Assembly: GCF_000721235.1 (NCBI RefSeq)
Contig: NZ_JOFH01000024.1
Span: 39,746-103,745 of the forward strand
Direction of reading: 5' to 3'
Length of the DNA stretch: 64,000 nt
Origin: Streptomyces olivaceus
GTDB taxonomy: Bacteria; Actinomycetota; Actinomycetes; Streptomycetales; Streptomycetaceae
Shown here: piece by piece, positions 34,267 to 44,751 of the stretch
How the letters are laid out: each line of letters begins with the position of its first letter
Numbering within the stretch: the first letter of the stretch is position 1
The notes under the pieces: generated by a model
What the model was told of the DNA's origin: nothing
Databases searched by the model: none
Seen by the model: only the letters and a program-made list of their open reading frames with translations
Program-made: the position numbers and the translations under genes

Positions 34267-35153
34267 CCGAGCACGTCGACCGGAGCGAACCGGAGGCGGG
34301 TGCCGCGCCGTCCACCGCGGCCGTCACGCCCGCCGACGCCGCCGACGCCGCGCGGCTCGTCGCCTTCGGCCTCCAGCCCAAACTGCTGCCCGCCCGCGAC
34401 CAGGAGTACGCCGACCTGCTGCGCAGGTACCGCGAGGACCCGCCCTTCGCCCGCCTCGCCGACGCCGTGGCCGCCGGCCTCGGCCTGGTCGTCCTGGAGG
34501 TGTCCCCGCGCGCGGGGATGGCCGTCACCGCCGCCGAGGACTCCGTGTTCGCCGTCCGCATGGGCGACTACGCCCGTCGCGCCGCCACCGATTCCGGCGA
34601 CCGCTTCCTGCACGGCCTCGCCCACCTCGCCGTCGCCGCCATGGCCTACCCGCGCCCCGAGGACCTCGCCGACGACGGCTACATCGGCCGCGTCACGGTC
34701 AACGGTGTGGACGCCTTCGTCCGCCAGGCCTGCCGACGGCTGGAAGAACGGGCCGACGAGCAGGGCGAGAACACCGACCCGGCCACCGACGCCCCGGGGC
34801 TGGAGACCGCCTGGCGGATCTGGGCCCGCCGCAGCGCGACCGGTGCCACCAAGGACGCCCGCAGACTCCCCGGCTCCACCACCGGCATCGTCGGCAAGGC
34901 CGCCGCCTTCCTCACCGAGTCCGGCTTCCTCCAGCGCACCGGCGACGACCACGGCGGCACCTACCGCACCACCGCCCGCTACCAGCTCCAGGTGCGCGAC
35001 ATGGCGGGCAGCGCCGCCCTGGCCGAGTTGCTGGACCTGGGCGTCGTCCCGGTCACCGACGGCACCGCGACACTGCTGCCCGCCGAGGACACCGACGACA
35101 TGGAGCTGGTGGCCGACGCCGGACTGCCGTTCCACTCCTCCTCCTCCTCCTGA
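34263..35153 (+). CDS. MksE/JetB-like condensin subunit
   Basis: A 296-aa protein from GTG 34263, preceded by GAGGAG. It looks like two winged-helix units: about 25-150 (DADAARLVAFGLQPKLLPARDQEYADLLRRY) and about 170-260 (RIWARRSATGATKDARRL, GIVGKAAAFLTESGFLQRTGDDHGGTYRTTARYQLQVRDMA), the arrangement expected for MukE/MksE/JetB (DUF4194-like) subunits that bind the kleisin. Its length is somewhat above usual MksE (about 200-240 aa). A poly-Ser run ends the protein. A 94-bp gap separates it from the ATPase gene. Confidence 0.75.
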   Translation: MTEHVDRSEPEAGAAPSTAAVTPADAADAARLVAFGLQPKLLPARDQEYADLLRRYREDPPFARLADAVAAGLGLVVLEVSPRAGMAVTAAEDSVFAVRMGDYARRAATDSGDRFLHGLAHLAVAAMAYPRPEDLADDGYIGRVTVNGVDAFVRQACRRLEERADEQGENTDPATDAPGLETAWRIWARRSATGATKDARRLPGSTTGIVGKAAAFLTESGFLQRTGDDHGGTYRTTARYQLQVRDMAGSAALAELLDLGVVPVTDGTATLLPAEDTDDMELVADAGLPFHSSSSS

Positions 35154-35247
35154 CCCCGCCCGACCCCGCGCCCCGCACGCGCCCTCCATCTCCCCGCCCC
35201 CACCTCCCGCCCTCCTCCGACTTCCCGAAGACTTACGAGAGTCCGCC

Positions 35248-38200
35248 ATGTACGAGCTGTCCCGGGTCCGCCTCTACTCCATCGGACCCGCCGGTGCGCG
35301 CTACGCCGACACCGTGCTTGACCTGCGCGGCGTGGGCGAGGCCGTGCCCGACCCCGCGCCCACGCAGGCGGAGTTCTTCGAGGAGGAGCCGGTCGGCCCG
35401 CCGCGCCGGCCGGCCCCCGCGGGCGTGCTGTTCCTGGAGAACGGCGGCGGCAAGTCCGTCCTGCTCAAGCTGATCTTCTCGGTGATGCTGCCGGGCCACC
35501 GCAACACCCTGGGCGGCGCCAGCTCCGGCGTCCTGCGCAAGTTCCTGCTCGCCGACGACTGCGGACACGTGGCCCTGGAGTGGCAGCACGTGCAGACCGG
35601 CGAGTGCGTCGTCGTCGGCAAGGTCAGCGAGTGGCGCGGCCGGCAGGTCTCGGGCGACCCCCGCAAGTTCGCCGAGGCCTGGTACTCCTTCCGGCCGGGC
35701 CCCGGACTGACCCTGGACAACCTGCCCGTCGCCGAGGGCACCGCCGTACGCCCGCCCGTCGAAGGCGTCTCCGGCGCGCAGGGCAGGCGGCGCACCATGA
35801 AGGGCTTCCGGGACGCCCTCACCGAGGCCGGCAAGGCCTACCCGCACCTGGAGGTGCACTGGGAGGAGATCCACGACCGCTGGATCGAGCACCTCGGCGA
35901 CCTCCGCCTCGACCCGGAACTCTTCCGCTACCAGCGCGAGATGAATGCCGACGAGGGCGAGGCCGCCGGCCTCTTCGCGGTCAAGAAGGACTCGGACTTC
36001 ACCGACCTGCTGCTGCGTGCCGTCACCGACACCCGGGACACCGACGGGCTCGCCGACCTCGTCAGCGGCTTCGGCAACAAACTCGGCCGCCGCGCCGAGC
36101 TCATCGCCGAACGCGACTTCACCGCCGGCTCCGTCGACCTCCTCGGCCGTATCGTCGAGGCCGCCGACGCCCGCGCCCGCGCGCGGGACATCCACACCGC
36201 CGCCGAACGCCGCACCAGGAGCCTCGCCCGCCGGCTGTCCGCGCGCGGCGCCCAGGAGCGACTGCGGGCCGGCGACCTCGCCCAGCGGGTCACCGCCGCC
36301 GCGTACGCCGTCACACACGCCGAGTCGGCCCGGGACCGCAGCGCCCTCGTCGCCGCCGAACTCGCCTACCGGCACGCCTCGCTGGCCCTGACCGGCGCCG
36401 AGAAGTCCGCCGCCGCCCAGAAGCGCGAACTCGCCGAGGCCCGCACCCTGCACGCCGCCTGGCAGGCCGCCGAGACCGTCCTGCGCCACCGCGCCGCCGC
36501 CGACCGCGTCGCCCGCGTGTCCGCCGCCATCCGGGAGGCCGAGCGGGACGCGGCACCCGCGCTCGCCGCCCGCACCGAGGCGGCCGTCGCACTCGTGCGT
36601 GCCCTGCACGCGGCGGCCGGCCGGTCCGAGCAGCACGCCAACGAGGAGGAGGAGCGCTCCGCCGGGCTCCAGGAGGTCAGCGACGCCGCCCACCGCGACT
36701 CCACGGCCGCCGCCACCGAGGCCCAGCGCGCCCGCAGCGAGGCCGGACACCTGCGCCAGCGCCTCACCGAGGTCGAGCAGGAGACCGCCGAGGCCGTCCG
36801 TGCCGGCTGGCTCGACGACAGCGCGCCCGACGCCGATCCTGCGCGGGCCGCGCTCGCCGCCAGCGACGCCGAGAAGACGACCGTCGCGGCCTGGGACACC
36901 GCCCGCGAGGCCGCCCGCCGGGCCACCGAGCACGCGCGCGAGGCGGCCGGCGCCGAGAGCCGTGCCGAACTGACCGCGGCCCGCGCCGCCGACGCCGCCA
37001 CCGCGGCCGGACACGCACACGAGGCCGAACGCCGTACGGCCGAGGCCCTGGCCGCCGAGGACCGCCTCGCGGAACTGCTCGGCCTGGCCGCCGAAAGCCG
37101 CCCCGGCATCCCGCAGCCCCGCCGGGACGCCGACCGCGACCTGAGCGCCGCGCCCAGGACCGCCGACGGCGCCCTCACCCCCGAGGAACTCGACCGCTTC
37201 GCCGACGAACTGCGCGAACTGCTCGACGACACCGTCTCCTCCGCCGAGCGCCAGCTGTTCGATCTGCGCACCGCCGCCGCCGACGACTCCCGCATCCTCG
37301 GCGCGCTCGGCGACGGCGGACTCCTGCCGCCCGGCCCCGACGTGCTGGCCACCGTGGAGTTCCTCGGCGAGCACGGCATCCCCGCCCTGCCCGGCTGGCG
37401 CTACCTCGCGCAGGCCGTCGACCCCGCCGACCACGCGCGCGTGCTGGCGGCCCGCCCCGAGCTGGTCGACGGCGTGATCATCACCGACCCCGACTCCCAC
37501 ACCCGCGCCCGCGAGGCCCTCGGCGACGCCGCCCTGCTGCCGCGCTCCGCCGTCGCCGTCGGCACCGCCGCCGCTCTCCTCGCCCCCACTCCGTCTCCCG
37601 GGGCGGACACCGGCGACGTCTTCCTCGTACCGCCGAACCCCGCGATGCACGACGAGCACGCCGCCGACGAGGAGCGGCACGCGCTGCGCGCGCGGGCGAC
37701 CTCGCGGGACGAGGAGATCCGCACCCTCGCCGCCCGGCTCGGCAAGGACCGGGAGCTGGCGGCGAGGCTCGCGTCCTGGCGCACCGGCTGCCCCGCCGGA
37801 CGCCTCGCGGAACTGGCCCGGAGCGCCGAGGAGGCGAGCGCCTTCGCCGAGGAGGCCGAGGCCGAGCTGACCGAGGCGCGCACCGCGCGGGCGGAGGCCG
37901 ACGAGGACGCCGCCGAGGCCGTGCACCTGCGGGACGAGCGGCAGGAGGCCGCGCAGAAGGCCCGGCGCGCCGCCGACGCCCTCGCCGGGCTCGCCTTCCG
38001 GCTGCGTGAACGGGCCGGCTGGCAGGTCAGGGTCCGCGAACTCGCCGACGAGGGTGCCGAGGCCGAGGCCCGCGCCCAGGCCTGCCTCGACCGGGCCCGT
38101 GCCGCCGACGAGGACCGCCGTGCCGCCCAGCGCGCCGCCGACGACGCCCGCCGCACCGCCCGCGCGCTGCGTGCCGAGCGCTCCGAGATCGCCGGCGCCC

Positions 38201-39915
38201 CCGACGACGTACCGGACGAGACGTCCGGGGGCGGTCACGGGGCACCGAAGGCGAAGGCGTCCCTGCCCGACCTCCGCGAGGCCCACCGTGCCGCCTCCCA
38301 GGTGTACGAGAAGGTCGGCGTCGGCGCCGACCTGCGCGCCGAGCAGGCCCGCGCGGAGAGCGACGAGAGCGCCGCGCGCGCGGAGCTGGACCGGCTCAGC
38401 AACAAGGTCCGCACCCGCGCCGGGCAGCTCCTGGAGTCGCCCGACGGCTCCGACGGGCCCTCCCGGCAGGCCGCCGCCGCCCGTGCCGAGGAACTGGTAC
38501 AGCTCCTGGAGACCCGCATGTCCAGCGCGAGCGAACAGCTCGGGCGGCTGCGCGGCGAGGCCGAGCGGCACGCCCCTGAGGACGGCGATGCCCACACCGG
38601 CCTCCCCGAGGAACTCCTCCCGCGCGACGCCGAACACGCCCAGACCCTGCTGCGCACCGCGACCGCCGAACTCGCCGCCCGCACCGAGGCGCTCGCCCAG
38701 GCCCGCGAGGCGCACGCCGAACTGCTCGACGCCCACCGCGCCGCCGAGGACGCCGCCGGCGGCTTCGACGAGACCGCCGCCATGCTCCGCGACATGCTGC
38801 GCGAACACGGCCCCGAGGAAGAGCAGGAGGAACCCGAGCCCTACCCGGCCGGTCCGGAGGAGGCCCGCCACTCGGCCGCCGAGGCACGCCGTTCGCTGCG
38901 CGGCTGCGCCGCCGACCTCTCCGCCGCCGAGGCAGCCGTCCGCGAGGCCGGCGACGTCCTGGTCCGGCACGCCAACTCCACCCGCTACGAGCAGGTCCGC
39001 ACCCCAGCCCGCCAGCAGATCCGCGAACTGCCCGCCGCCACGCTGCCCGAGCACGCCGCCAAGTGGGCGGACGCCTTCGCGCCCCGCCTCCGCGTCCTCA
39101 CCGACGAGCTGGCGCAGCTGGAACGCAACCGCGACTCGATCGTGGACCGGCTGCGCGGCCTGGTCGAGTCGGCGCTCGCCACCCTCCGCTCCGCCCAGCG
39201 GCTCTCCCGGCTGCCGGAAGGGCTCGGCGAGTGGTCCGGGCAGGAGTTCCTGCGCATCCGCTTCGAGGAACCCGACCAGGCCACCCTCACCGAGCGCCTC
39301 GGCGAGGTCGTCGACGGCGCCACCCGCGCCGCCGTGAAGAAGAACTCCGACCTGCGCCGCGACGGGATGTCCCTGCTGCTGCGGGGCGTCGCCGCCGCCC
39401 TGCAGCCCAAGGGCGTCGCCGTCGAGATCCTCAAGCCCGACGCCGTACTGCGCGCCGAACGCGTCCCCGTCGGCCAGATGGGCGACGTCTTCTCCGGCGG
39501 CCAGCTGCTCACCGCCGCCATCGCCCTGTACTGCACGATGGCCGCCCTGCGCAGCAACGACCGGGGCCGCGACCGGCACCGCCACGCCGGCACTCTGTTC
39601 CTCGACAACCCCATCGGCCGCGCCAACGCCACCTACCTGCTGGAGTTGCAGCGCGCCGTGTCCGACGCGCTCGGCGTCCAGCTCCTGTACACCACCGGCC
39701 TGTTCGACACGACCGCACTGGCGGAGTTCCCGCTGGTCATCCGCTTGCGCAACGACGCCGACCTGAGGGCGGGACTGAAGTACATCAGCGTGGAGGAGCA
39801 CCTGCGGCCCGGCCTGCCCCAGCCCGCCCCGGCCGTCGACGGGGAGGGCGAGGCGGTGCACAGCGAGATCACGGCGACCCGCATGTTCAAACGCCCCACC
39901 CAGCCGCCGGCCTAG
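35248..39915 (+). CDS. SMC-like condensin ATPase (MksB/MukB/JetC-like), 1555 aa
   Basis: A very large SMC-type ATPase. The N-terminal head has the P-loop LFLENGGGKSVLLK (about 61-74), where the first Gly of GxNGxGKS is replaced. About 290-660 and 810-1380 are Ala/Glu/Arg-rich coiled coils around a compact hinge-like domain (about 665-805, DVLATVEFLGEHGIPALPGW..., DGVIITDPDSH). The C-terminal head has the ABC signature DVFSGGQLLTAAIAL (about 1415) and a Walker B-like TLFLDNPIGRANATYL (about 1448), with Asn in place of the catalytic Glu. ATG 35248 fits domain spacing. It likely loads on DNA with the two upstream subunits. Confidence 0.88.
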   Translation: MYELSRVRLYSIGPAGARYADTVLDLRGVGEAVPDPAPTQAEFFEEEPVGPPRRPAPAGVLFLENGGGKSVLLKLIFSVMLPGHRNTLGGASSGVLRKFLLADDCGHVALEWQHVQTGECVVVGKVSEWRGRQVSGDPRKFAEAWYSFRPGPGLTLDNLPVAEGTAVRPPVEGVSGAQGRRRTMKGFRDALTEAGKAYPHLEVHWEEIHDRWIEHLGDLRLDPELFRYQREMNADEGEAAGLFAVKKDSDFTDLLLRAVTDTRDTDGLADLVSGFGNKLGRRAELIAERDFTAGSVDLLGRIVEAADARARARDIHTAAERRTRSLARRLSARGAQERLRAGDLAQRVTAAAYAVTHAESARDRSALVAAELAYRHASLALTGAEKSAAAQKRELAEARTLHAAWQAAETVLRHRAAADRVARVSAAIREAERDAAPALAARTEAAVALVRALHAAAGRSEQHANEEEERSAGLQEVSDAAHRDSTAAATEAQRARSEAGHLRQRLTEVEQETAEAVRAGWLDDSAPDADPARAALAASDAEKTTVAAWDTAREAARRATEHAREAAGAESRAELTAARAADAATAAGHAHEAERRTAEALAAEDRLAELLGLAAESRPGIPQPRRDADRDLSAAPRTADGALTPEELDRFADELRELLDDTVSSAERQLFDLRTAAADDSRILGALGDGGLLPPGPDVLATVEFLGEHGIPALPGWRYLAQAVDPADHARVLAARPELVDGVIITDPDSHTRAREALGDAALLPRSAVAVGTAAALLAPTPSPGADTGDVFLVPPNPAMHDEHAADEERHALRARATSRDEEIRTLAARLGKDRELAARLASWRTGCPAGRLAELARSAEEASAFAEEAEAELTEARTARAEADEDAAEAVHLRDERQEAAQKARRAADALAGLAFRLRERAGWQVRVRELADEGAEAEARAQACLDRARAADEDRRAAQRAADDARRTARALRAERSEIAGAPDDVPDETSGGGHGAPKAKASLPDLREAHRAASQVYEKVGVGADLRAEQARAESDESAARAELDRLSNKVRTRAGQLLESPDGSDGPSRQAAAARAEELVQLLETRMSSASEQLGRLRGEAERHAPEDGDAHTGLPEELLPRDAEHAQTLLRTATAELAARTEALAQAREAHAELLDAHRAAEDAAGGFDETAAMLRDMLREHGPEEEQEEPEPYPAGPEEARHSAAEARRSLRGCAADLSAAEAAVREAGDVLVRHANSTRYEQVRTPARQQIRELPAATLPEHAAKWADAFAPRLRVLTDELAQLERNRDSIVDRLRGLVESALATLRSAQRLSRLPEGLGEWSGQEFLRIRFEEPDQATLTERLGEVVDGATRAAVKKNSDLRRDGMSLLLRGVAAALQPKGVAVEILKPDAVLRAERVPVGQMGDVFSGGQLLTAAIALYCTMAALRSNDRGRDRHRHAGTLFLDNPIGRANATYLLELQRAVSDALGVQLLYTTGLFDTTALAEFPLVIRLRNDADLRAGLKYISVEEHLRPGLPQPAPAVDGEGEAVHSEITATRMFKRPTQPPA

Positions 39916-39984
39916 GGGGCGTCGTTTGGATCTTGCCAAGGCACCGTTGCCTGGAACCGACCAGATCCAAACGACACCCCCTAG
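39912..39984. terminator. Large palindrome with both flanking stop codons in its arms
   Basis: A 22-bp arm at 39912-39933 and its complement at 39963-39984 (21 of 22 pairs) enclose a 29-bp loop holding a second stem (AGGCA/TGCCT). TAG of the condensin ATPase and TAG of the Rieske gene both lie in the outer CTAG of each arm. It must act as a bidirectional terminator. The arm resembles a repeat (GGGGGCGTCGTTTGGATC-like) that I believe recurs in Streptomyces genomes. Confidence 0.85.
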
Positions 39985-41126
39985 ACGGTACCGCCGCCGG
40001 CCGGACCCGCGCCGAGCCGGTCGAGCAGCCACTGGTGGAACATGCCGATGTGGTGCTCGGTCGGCACCAGCACCCCGCCCGCCCGGTAGGCGCGGGACGC
40101 CATGGCCGGCTGGGTCCGCTCGCAGGCCGCGAAGTCCTGGGTGTTGACGCGGTGGAACAGCTCGACCGACTTCGACAGGTCGGCCCCGGAGGCCACCACC
40201 TCGGGCGCGTACAGCCAGTCGCACTCGACGACCGTGCGGTCCTCGGCCAGCGGGAACATCCGGTGCAGGATCACGTGGTCCGGCACGAGGTTCACGAAGA
40301 CCGTCGGCCGCACGGTGACGGCGTAGTAGCGGCGGTCCCGGCCGTCCGGCACCTCGGGCAGCCGGCCGAAGCCCTCGCTGCCGTCCACCGTGAAACCCCG
40401 CACCTCCTCGCCGAACTCGGCGCCGTGGCCCACGTAGTACTGCGCCGCGTAGCCGTCGGCGAACTCCGGCAGGACGTCCGTGAGTTCGGGGTGGATGGTC
40501 GCGCAGTGGTAGCACTCCATGAAGTTCTCGACGATCAGCTTCCAGTTGGCCCGCACCTCGTACCGGACGCGCCGGCCGAGCGCGAGGCCCTCGGTGCCGT
40601 ACGCCTCGACGGCGGCCGGGTCGCCGAGCCGTTCGACGACCGCGCCGCGCACCGTCTCCTCGAAGGAGGGCGGCTCCTCGGCCAGGCACACCCAGGCGTA
40701 GCCGAGCCACTCGCGCAACGCGACCTCGACCAGGCCGTACTCGGACCGGTCGACGTCCGGCATCTTCGTCAGGTTCGGCGCGGCGACCAGCCTGCCGTCG
40801 AGGTCGTACGTCCACGCGTGGTACGGGCACTGGAGGGTGCGGCGCACCTCGCCGGACTCCTCCAGGCAGAGCCGGGCGCCGCGGTGCCGGCAGATGTTGA
40901 GGAACGCGCGCAGCCCACCGGTGCGGGTCCGGGTGACGAGCACGTTCTCGCGGCCGACCTGCACGGTGCGGAAGGCGCCGGGCCGTTCGAGGTCCGCGGC
41001 GCGTACGGCGCAGAACCACATCGCCTCGAAGACGTGCCGCTGTTCCTGGCGGAAGACCTCCGGATCGGTGTAGTAGCGGCCCGGAAGCGTCGCGATGAGG
41101 CTCGGGGGCACGGGCGTCGTCGTCAT
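39981..41126 (-). CDS. Rieske non-heme iron oxygenase, glycine betaine demethylase-like
   Basis: A 381-aa ring-hydroxylating-type oxygenase alpha subunit. The Rieske centre is [29 protein letters not shown] (CxH, CxxH, about 87-112) and the mononuclear iron site is in [15 protein letters not shown] with two His. It resembles GbcA and carnitine/stachydrine demethylases, which remove a methyl group from quaternary amines as formaldehyde. GAGGAG precedes ATG 41126, which overlaps the stop of the sarcosine oxidase gene. The likely electron donors are the ferredoxin and reductase at 47097-48646. First or parallel step of betaine degradation (inference from cluster). Confidence 0.88.
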   Translation of the reverse strand: MTTTPVPPSLIATLPGRYYTDPEVFRQEQRHVFEAMWFCAVRAADLERPGAFRTVQVGRENVLVTRTRTGGLRAFLNICRHRGARLCLEESGEVRRTLQCPYHAWTYDLDGRLVAAPNLTKMPDVDRSEYGLVEVALREWLGYAWVCLAEEPPSFEETVRGAVVERLGDPAAVEAYGTEGLALGRRVRYEVRANWKLIVENFMECYHCATIHPELTDVLPEFADGYAAQYYVGHGAEFGEEVRGFTVDGSEGFGRLPEVPDGRDRRYYAVTVRPTVFVNLVPDHVILHRMFPLAEDRTVVECDWLYAPEVVASGADLSKSVELFHRVNTQDFAACERTQPAMASRAYRAGGVLVPTEHHIGMFHQWLLDRLGAGPAGGGTV

Positions 41127-42271
41127 GTGCGTACTCCTCGGGCGGGATCGAAGAGGCCGATGGGGTGCGCGGTGGTGCCGGTCAGGGCCAGGTCGGCGAG
41201 GATCTCTCCGACGACGGGCACGAACTTGAACCCGTGGCCGGAGAAGCCGCACGCCACGGTCACCGAGCCGGGGTGCGCCGGGTGCCGGGCGATGACGAAG
41301 TGCTCATCGGGCGTGGTGGTGTACATGCAGGTCGCGGCCTTGCGGAAGGCGCCGGGCAGGTCCGGGATGCGGCCGGACATGTGATCCGCCATGTCCTGGA
41401 CCTCGTGCGTGTGCACGGTGCGGTCGATGGTCTCGGGCGTCGTGTCGCTCCCCTTGCGGAAGAAGGCGACCTTGGCGCCGTCGTCGGGACCGTCGATGGC
41501 GGGGAAGCCGTAGACTTGGACGCCGGCCGGGTCCTCCCACACGTAGATCGGCTGGTTCGCGGGACGGAAGGCGTCGATGCCGCCGCGCGGCTGGAACCAG
41601 TACATGACCTGCCGCTCCACCGTGAACGGCACACCGAGGTCGGCGAGCAGCCGCGGCGCCCACGCCCCGGGGCAGACCACCAGATGGGACGCCGTGTAGG
41701 TGTTCTCCGCGGTGTGCACCCGCACGCCGTCCCGGTACGGCTCCCAGCGGGTCATCGGTTCGTCGAAGTGCAGGTCGGCGCCCTGGCGGGTGGCGAGCTG
41801 GAGGTGGGCGGCGACGGTGTTCTCGGGGCGCAGAAGACCGGCCCCGGCCTCGTACAGGGCGACCTCGTCGTCCGCCGGGGCGAGCGTCGGGAAGCGGCGG
41901 CGGATCTCCCGGGCGTCCAGCATCTCGTGCGGCAGGTCCCACTCACGCGCCGAGCGCAGTGACCCGGAGACGGTCCAGGAGTCCGGGCGTCCGACCATCA
42001 CCCCGCCGCAGAGCAGGGCGATCTCGCGGCCGGTGGCCCGCTCCAGGTCCTCGTACAGCTCGTAGGAGCGCAGCAGCAGGGGCACGTACGCCGGGTCCTC
42101 GAAGTACGACTGCCGGGTGATCCGCGAACCGCCGTGGCTGGAGCCCCGGTTGTGCACCGGGCCGAACTTCTCCAGGCCCAGCACGCGGACGCCGCGCGCG
42201 GAGAGGTGATGGGCGGCGGCGCTGCCCATGCCGCCGAGACCGATGACGATCACGTCGTAGGTGGGGGACAA
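41123..42271 (-). CDS. Monomeric sarcosine oxidase-like flavoprotein
   Basis: A 382-aa FAD enzyme of the MSOX/SolA family. TTG 42271 follows a strong AGGAGG. The Rossmann motif [21 protein letters not shown] (GxGxxG) opens the protein; [21 protein letters not shown] and the late [16 protein letters not shown] match monomeric sarcosine oxidase. The usual covalent-FAD Cys position appears in [18 protein letters not shown] (Cys). It oxidises N-methyl amino acids to formaldehyde, the amino acid and H2O2. Its stop overlaps the Rieske start. Confidence 0.92.
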   Translation of the reverse strand: MSPTYDVIVIGLGGMGSAAAHHLSARGVRVLGLEKFGPVHNRGSSHGGSRITRQSYFEDPAYVPLLLRSYELYEDLERATGREIALLCGGVMVGRPDSWTVSGSLRSAREWDLPHEMLDAREIRRRFPTLAPADDEVALYEAGAGLLRPENTVAAHLQLATRQGADLHFDEPMTRWEPYRDGVRVHTAENTYTASHLVVCPGAWAPRLLADLGVPFTVERQVMYWFQPRGGIDAFRPANQPIYVWEDPAGVQVYGFPAIDGPDDGAKVAFFRKGSDTTPETIDRTVHTHEVQDMADHMSGRIPDLPGAFRKAATCMYTTTPDEHFVIARHPAHPGSVTVACGFSGHGFKFVPVVGEILADLALTGTTAHPIGLFDPARGVRT

Positions 42272-42291
42272 CTCGGAGCCTCCTGGGGCGG

Positions 42292-44751
42292 TCAACGGCG
42301 GATGCGGGTCATCTCGGGGTCGAACAGCGGCTCTTCGGTGACCGTGGCGGGCACCTTCTCGCCGAAGTACTCCACGTGCACACCGCTGCCGGTGGACACG
42401 GAGGCCGGGAGCCAGGCGTACGCCACGCAGCGGCCGAGCGTGTAGCCGTACGACGCGCTGGTCACATACCCGGCGGGCGACCCGTCCACGTACACCGGTT
42501 CCCTGCCGAGGACCACGGCCGCCGGGTCGTCGAGCAGGAGGGGCGTCAGCCGCCGGCCGGGCCCGCCCGCGCGCTCCAGGGCGGCCCTGCCGACGAAGTC
42601 CGCCTTGGCCATACGGACCGCGAAGCCGACGCCCGCCTCGTAGGGGTTGTCCTCGTCGGTCATGTCCGTGCCCCAGGCCCGGTACCCCTTCTCCAGCCGC
42701 AGCGAGTTGAAGGCGGACCGCCCGGCCGCGACCACGCCGAGTCCGCGCCCGGCCTCCCACAGCGTGTCCCAGAGCCTGAGGCCCAGGTCGGCGGTGGTGT
42801 ACAGCTCCCAGCCCAGCTCGCCGACGTAGCTCAGGCGCAGCGCGGTGACCGGGACATGGCCGACGTACGTCTCCCTGGCGCGGAAGTAGCCGAACGCCTC
42901 GTGCGAGAAGTCGTCCGGCGTCAGCGGCTGCACGAGGTCGCGCGCGAGCGGCCCCCATACTCCGACGCAGCAGGTGCCCGAGGTGATGTCCCTGACGTGC
43001 ACGCCGTCCGACGCGTGGCGCAGCAGGTGGTCGAGGTCGGCGGGGGAGTTGGCGCCGACCTGGAAGCGCTCGGGCGCGAGACGGGCGACGGTGAGGTCGG
43101 AGCGGATGCCGCCCCGCTCGTCGAGCAGGAGCGTGTAGGTGACGGCGCCGGGCTTCTTGCGGAGGTTGTTGCTGGTCATACGGTCGAGGAAGTCGAGGGC
43201 GCCGGGGCCGGTGACCTCCAGGCGGCGCAGCGGGGTCATGTCGTACAGGGCGACCCGCTCCCGGGTGGCGCGTGCCTCGGCCGCCGCGATCGGGGACCAG
43301 TGCCGGGCCGACCAGGCGTCGCGGGCGGGGAGCCGCGCCTCCTCCGCCGCGGCGAGGGCGGCGTTCGCCCCGTACCAGTGCGGGCGCTCCCAGCCGCCGC
43401 CCTCCAGGAAGTACGCGCCGAGCTGCTGCTGACGCGCGTGGAAGGGGCTGACCCTGAGCGGACGCGGCCGTTCCATCGGCTGGAGGGGGTGGATGACGTC
43501 GTACACCTCGGCGAACTGCTGCGCACCGCGCTCGCGGAGGTACGCCGGTGAGCGCTGCGCCTCCTCGAACCGCGTGAGGTCGCACTCGTGCACGTCGAGC
43601 GACGGCCGCCCGTCCACCATCCACTCGGCGACGGCCCTGGCCACCCCGGCCGAGTGGGTCACCCACACCGCCTCGGCCAGCCAGAAGCCCCGCAGCGTGC
43701 GGGACTCGCCGATGACCGGCATGCCGTCCGGGGTGAATGAGAAGACGCCGTTGAACCCCGAGTCGATCTCGGCCTCGCGCAGGGCGGGCATCAGCCGCCG
43801 GCACTCCTCCCAGCTCGGCGCCCAGTCCTCGGGGGTGAAGGGGTACGAGGACGGCATGTCCATGTCCCGGGCGCGGGACTCGTCGTAGCCGGGCACGGCG
43901 AACGGGTCCACGGGCAGCGGACGGTGGGCGTAGGAGCCGATGCCCAGGCGGTCGCCGTGCTCACGGAAGTACAGGTCGCGGTCCTGGAAGCGGAGGATCG
44001 GTTTCGTGGCCTCGGCGGTGGCGCCGCGCAGGCCGGGCAGCGGGCCGGTCCGCGCGTACTGGTGGGCCAGCGGTTGCAGGGGGACGTCCACACCGGCCAT
44101 CCGCCCGACGACCGGCCCCCAGAAGCCGGCGGCGCAGACGACGTGGTCGGCGGGGAAGGCGCCCCGGTCGGTGACGACCGCCGTGACCCTGCCGTCCTCC
44201 CGCTCGATGCCGGTGACCGTGTGCCGGTCCAGGGCGCGGGCGCCGCGCGCGGTGGCGCGGTCCAGCTGGGCACGGGAGGCGTGCAGGGCGCGGGCCAGGC
44301 CGTCCTCGGGGGTGTGGAAGCCGCCGAGGACCACCGACTCGTCGAGGAGCGGCCACAGTTCCCTGCAGCGGGCCGCGCCGACGATCTCCCCGCGCACGCC
44401 CCAGGAGGCTGCGTACCCGGCCCTGCGGTGGAGGTCGGCGAGGCGTTCCGGGGTGGTCGCCAGCTCCAGGCCGCCCACCTGCTGGAAACACGGCACGCCG
44501 TCCGCGGTGAGCGAGGCGAACTTCTCGACGGTGTACCGGGCGAAGGCGGTGAGGGTACGGGACGGGCTGGTCCGGAAGACGAGGCCGGGCGCGTGCGAGC
44601 TGGAGCCGCCGGGGGCGGGGAGCGGGCCCTGTTCGAGGACCGTCACGTCGGTCCAGCCGCGGGCGGTCAGCTCGTCGGCCAGCGAGCAGCCCACGATGCC
44701 GGCGCCGATGACGACCACACGGGGCGGACGGGCGGGGGCACGGTCGCTCAC
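42292..44751 (-). CDS. Dimethylglycine/sarcosine dehydrogenase-like (FAD + folate-binding domains)
   Basis: An 819-aa fusion. An N-terminal DAO-type FAD domain ([21 protein letters not shown]) has the His motif region [11 protein letters not shown] linker FAO domain and GCV_T/aminomethyltransferase domains follow (about 430-800; [39 protein letters not shown]). This is the dimethylglycine/sarcosine dehydrogenase layout, in which the released C1 unit may be captured on tetrahydrofolate. GTG 44751 overlaps the stop of the mycothiol dehydrogenase by 4 bp. It lies 20 bp before the sarcosine oxidase gene. Confidence 0.92.
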   Translation of the reverse strand: MSDRAPARPPRVVVIGAGIVGCSLADELTARGWTDVTVLEQGPLPAPGGSSSHAPGLVFRTSPSRTLTAFARYTVEKFASLTADGVPCFQQVGGLELATTPERLADLHRRAGYAASWGVRGEIVGAARCRELWPLLDESVVLGGFHTPEDGLARALHASRAQLDRATARGARALDRHTVTGIEREDGRVTAVVTDRGAFPADHVVCAAGFWGPVVGRMAGVDVPLQPLAHQYARTGPLPGLRGATAEATKPILRFQDRDLYFREHGDRLGIGSYAHRPLPVDPFAVPGYDESRARDMDMPSSYPFTPEDWAPSWEECRRLMPALREAEIDSGFNGVFSFTPDGMPVIGESRTLRGFWLAEAVWVTHSAGVARAVAEWMVDGRPSLDVHECDLTRFEEAQRSPAYLRERGAQQFAEVYDVIHPLQPMERPRPLRVSPFHARQQQLGAYFLEGGGWERPHWYGANAALAAAEEARLPARDAWSARHWSPIAAAEARATRERVALYDMTPLRRLEVTGPGALDFLDRMTSNNLRKKPGAVTYTLLLDERGGIRSDLTVARLAPERFQVGANSPADLDHLLRHASDGVHVRDITSGTCCVGVWGPLARDLVQPLTPDDFSHEAFGYFRARETYVGHVPVTALRLSYVGELGWELYTTADLGLRLWDTLWEAGRGLGVVAAGRSAFNSLRLEKGYRAWGTDMTDEDNPYEAGVGFAVRMAKADFVGRAALERAGGPGRRLTPLLLDDPAAVVLGREPVYVDGSPAGYVTSASYGYTLGRCVAYAWLPASVSTGSGVHVEYFGEKVPATVTEEPLFDPEMTRIRR

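Noticed and set aside
39912..39984. Insertion sequence ends
   Set aside because: The arms enclose only 29 bp; no transposase and no target duplication can be seen.
35233..41019. 1928-codon minus-strand open frame opposite the condensin ATPase
   Set aside because: Gly/Val/Ala-rich antisense shadow of the Ala/Glu/Arg-rich coiled coil; no domain motifs.
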